A DNA stretch of 42,116 nucleotides from Chloroflexota bacterium (lineage in GTDB: Bacteria > Chloroflexota > Anaerolineae > B4-G1 > SLSP01). The stretch covers positions 1 to 42,116 of the forward strand of contig JAKQHY010000184.1 in assembly GCA_029555965.1 (NCBI GenBank), written 5' to 3'. The stretch's first letter is position 1, and each line of letters begins with the position of its first letter. Under the pieces are notes generated by a model. That model saw only the letters and a list, made by a program, of their open reading frames with translations, was not told where the DNA came from and did not search any database. A program made the position numbers and the translations under genes. Of this stretch, positions 40,741-42,116 are shown one piece after another.

Positions 40741-41573
40741 TCAGGGAACAAAGAAGACATCCGCCAACACGGGAAAATGGTCGGACGGATATTGGTTATC
40801 CCAATGATCGGCCAACGTGGCGTGCCGCAAGACCTGCACGCCGTTAGCGACGAAGATGTAGTCAATCCGCTCCCGCTGCACGCCGGAAAAAGCGTGAAAC
40901 GTCGCCGAAGGGCCGTGGTGCGGCGTCAGGGAGTGATATTTCGCGTCCTGCAAGGTCAGAGCGCCCTGCTCCTGGACAAGGAGGCGGTAAGGTTCAGAAG
41001 CTTCATCACAGTTCAAATCACCGACGACGATCAGCGGAAAGGTGTCGGAAAGATCGGGGATGCGCGAAAGCAACAACTGCGCGCTCTTCCGCCGGGCTTT
41101 TTCACTGGCCTGATCGAAGTGCGTGTTGAACATGAAAAACGCCCGCCCCATGACCTGATCGAAAATTTGGCCCAGGTCACGATGCGCACACAGCACGCCT
41201 TCCAATTCCGGCTGCCGGGGACTTCAGGTGTCTTGGAAAGCCAGAACGTTCCCTTGGCCAGCAGGGACAGGCGCGCGGCGCGGTAGAAGATGGCGGCGAA
41301 CTCCCCGGCAGCCACCCCATCGTCGCGGCCCACGCCCACCCAGCCCATGTCCGGGGCGCGCACGGCCAGGTCGGCGACCTGCCCGGCCAGGGCTTCCTGC
41401 ACGCCCAACACATCGGGGGCGTACAAGCGAACGATACTGCCGGCCCAATCCCGACGATACGCCCAGCCATGATAGCCGTCAGCGGGGTTGTCGTAGCGCA
41501 AGTTGAACGACATGACCCGCAGCGGGGAGCCATCTCCCCGCTGCGGCGACGCCGGACAGTTACTTATCGTCAT
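40741..41573 (-). pseudogene. Endonuclease/exonuclease/phosphatase (EEP) family protein, frameshifted
   Basis: Two overlapping frames together make one EEP-family protein of about 275 residues. The first frame (41573 down to about 41165) starts MTISNC, continues LRVMSFNLRYDNPADGYHGW, and includes VLGVQEAL (metal-binding Glu) and FWLSKTPEVPGSRNWKACCV. The second (about 41165 to 40741) has FFMFNTHFDQASEKAR, LIVVGDLNCD, RIDYIFV and YPSDHFPVLADV. The catalytic His, Asp-Asn and Asp-His are all present. The switch occurs in AAATTTTC (minus strand); one more T in the run at 41165-41162 would join the frames. This is a one-base deletion in a short homopolymer, so either the gene is broken or the base call is wrong. 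The start overlaps the preceding small gene by 14 bases. A later ATG at 41513 is possible. Confidence 0.82.
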
Positions 41574-41736
41574 CTTGTGGGACGTGGAAGGTCTGCCGAT
41601 CCACAAATTCCTGCTGCTTGCCCTTATTCCAGTTCTGCACCGGGCGCAGATAACCCACAATGCGGGAGTACACTTCACAAGGGACTTTGATTTCTACTTC
41701 TTCGTCTGTCTTTTGGCTCACAATCGTCTCAACCAT
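41560..41736 (-). CDS. 58-residue stand-alone NrdD-type glycyl-radical domain protein
   Basis: This small gene has an excellent ribosome site (AAAGGAG, six bases before the ATG at 41736) and ends at TAA 41562-41560. The protein begins MVETIVSQKTDEEVEIKVPC. Its core reads YSRIVGYLRPVQNWNKGKQQ and then EFVDRQTF, which corresponds to the C-terminal glycyl-radical segment of class III anaerobic ribonucleotide reductase (RVxGYL followed by a GK and EF-R pattern). The Gly of VGYL would be the radical position. No reductase body is present here. It may act as a spare radical domain, as GrcA does for pyruvate formate-lyase, or have a new role. It overlaps the start of the EEP gene by 14 bases. Confidence 0.8.
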   Translation of the reverse strand: MVETIVSQKTDEEVEIKVPCEVYSRIVGYLRPVQNWNKGKQQEFVDRQTFHVPQDDDK

Positions 41737-41817
41737 AGTATGCTCCTTTTTAAGAATTTGAAGGATATACTCCTGGCGCGTCTTACGCGCTCAGAAGTAC
41801 ACGAAACGCTTTTAGGA

Positions 41818-42116
41818 TTACCGTAACAGGCGCAGCGCCATTCGGTCAACGGCAGCGCCCTCCGCCGCCGCAGGTAAGCCGTAGCTGACCGCCCCGGCAT
41901 CGGCGCGGGCGAGGTAGGTGCGCATGGTCTCCTGCCCCCCCGCCACCAGAAGGGTTTTACGCTCATCGCTCATGTCAAATTCGGTGGTGCCGTAACCCTG
42001 CGCCGGCAACCGGACGACCCGGTCAGCAAATGCCTCCATCACCATCTTGTCGTGCGCCTGCATCATCGTGTTGAGCAGGTTGGCGATCCGCTGTACCGTG
42101 CGCAGCATCCCCACCT
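41818..42116 (-). CDS. Patatin-like phospholipase, C-terminal part (truncated by window end)
   Basis: The last 98 codons of a gene that runs off the right edge. The segment ANLLNTMMQAHDKM followed by VVRLPAQGYGTTEFDMSDER and LLVAGGQETMRTYL matches the end of bacterial patatin-like phospholipases, where a Gly-Thr-Thr-x-Phe motif precedes a final helix. Residues after YLARAD are Ala-rich and unassigned. The catalytic Ser-Asp dyad would lie outside the window, so activity cannot be judged. The stop TAA is at 41820-41818, 81 bases before the glycyl-radical gene start, which may be in the same transcript. Confidence 0.6.
   Translation of the reverse strand, partial: VGMLRTVQRIANLLNTMMQAHDKMVMEAFADRVVRLPAQGYGTTEFDMSDERKTLLVAGGQETMRTYLARADAGAVSYGLPAAAEGAAVDRMALRLLR

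Noticed and set aside
1..42116. CRISPR arrays, insertion sequences, prophage or defence genes
   Set aside because: No direct-repeat arrays, transposase or integrase motifs or phage structural genes were seen on either strand.

Overview
ORGANISM. The window looks like chromosomal DNA of a bacterium of the phylum Chloroflexota (Anaerolineae-like). This is an inference from gene content: a giant membrane protein with the YYYxG motif (DUF2298, Chlor_Arch_YYY family, best known from Chloroflexota and Archaea), a PTPS-related membrane protein, secreted proteins with Thr/Pro-rich linkers, a stand-alone bacterial Elp3, and lamin-tail-domain surface proteins. No rRNA or ribosomal protein gene is present, so the taxonomy is not proven. 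Gene density is high on both strands. I see no phage, transposase, CRISPR array or plasmid genes.

LAYOUT. 1-696: terminator-like hairpins, then a promoter, a 32-codon ORF with a strong ribosome site and a heavily base-paired leader. 697-4601: two half-transporters forming a heterodimeric ABC exporter. 4704-8762 (minus): lipoprotein, two family-2 glycosyltransferases and a TPR membrane protein in a tightly packed operon. 8880-11825: a membrane-anchored GH3-like protein with an altered acid/base site. 11799-13511: a divergent Ser/Thr kinase and FHA-winged-helix pair. 13562-15850: PTPS-related membrane protein. 15909-20808 (minus): S1-domain protein, SmpB, S41 protease, a coiled-coil membrane protein, Elp3. 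20920-21627: a methyltransferase divergent from Elp3. 21654-29774 (minus): the giant GT39-like/DUF2298 protein, a GH57-type protein and a GlgA-like synthase. 29951-34869: a cyclic-nucleotide-domain histidine kinase and a large secreted PLD/lamin-tail protein. 34932-38572: DMT transporter, a small membrane protein, GDPD phosphodiesterase and an AAA+ ATPase. 38702-38776: tRNA-Gly(CCC). 38943-40673: MBL hydrolase and an MraY-like transferase. 40741-42116 (minus): a frameshifted EEP-family phosphohydrolase gene, a 58-residue stand-alone glycyl-radical-like protein, and the 3' end of a patatin-like phospholipase.

HOW IT FITS TOGETHER. Much of the window serves the cell envelope and glycans (glycosyltransferases, PTPS-related and DUF2298 proteins, GlgA/GH57, MraY-like, surface proteins). 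A second theme is translation quality: SmpB (ribosome rescue), an S1 protein, and Elp3 with a possibly Trm9-like methyltransferase (wobble-uridine modification). A third is signalling (kinase/FHA, hybrid cNMP-histidine kinase). Several genes have near-consensus promoters so close to the start codon that their mRNAs should be leaderless.

MOST NOTABLE. (1) The structured leader with a small ORF before the ABC exporter, a candidate ribosome-mediated attenuator. (2) The free-standing NrdD-type glycyl-radical domain, only 58 aa and easily overlooked. (3) The Elp3/methyltransferase divergent pair. (4) Enzymes with altered catalytic positions (GH3-like, GlgA-like, MraY-like, second PLD motif). No single complete new defence or mobile system is evident.
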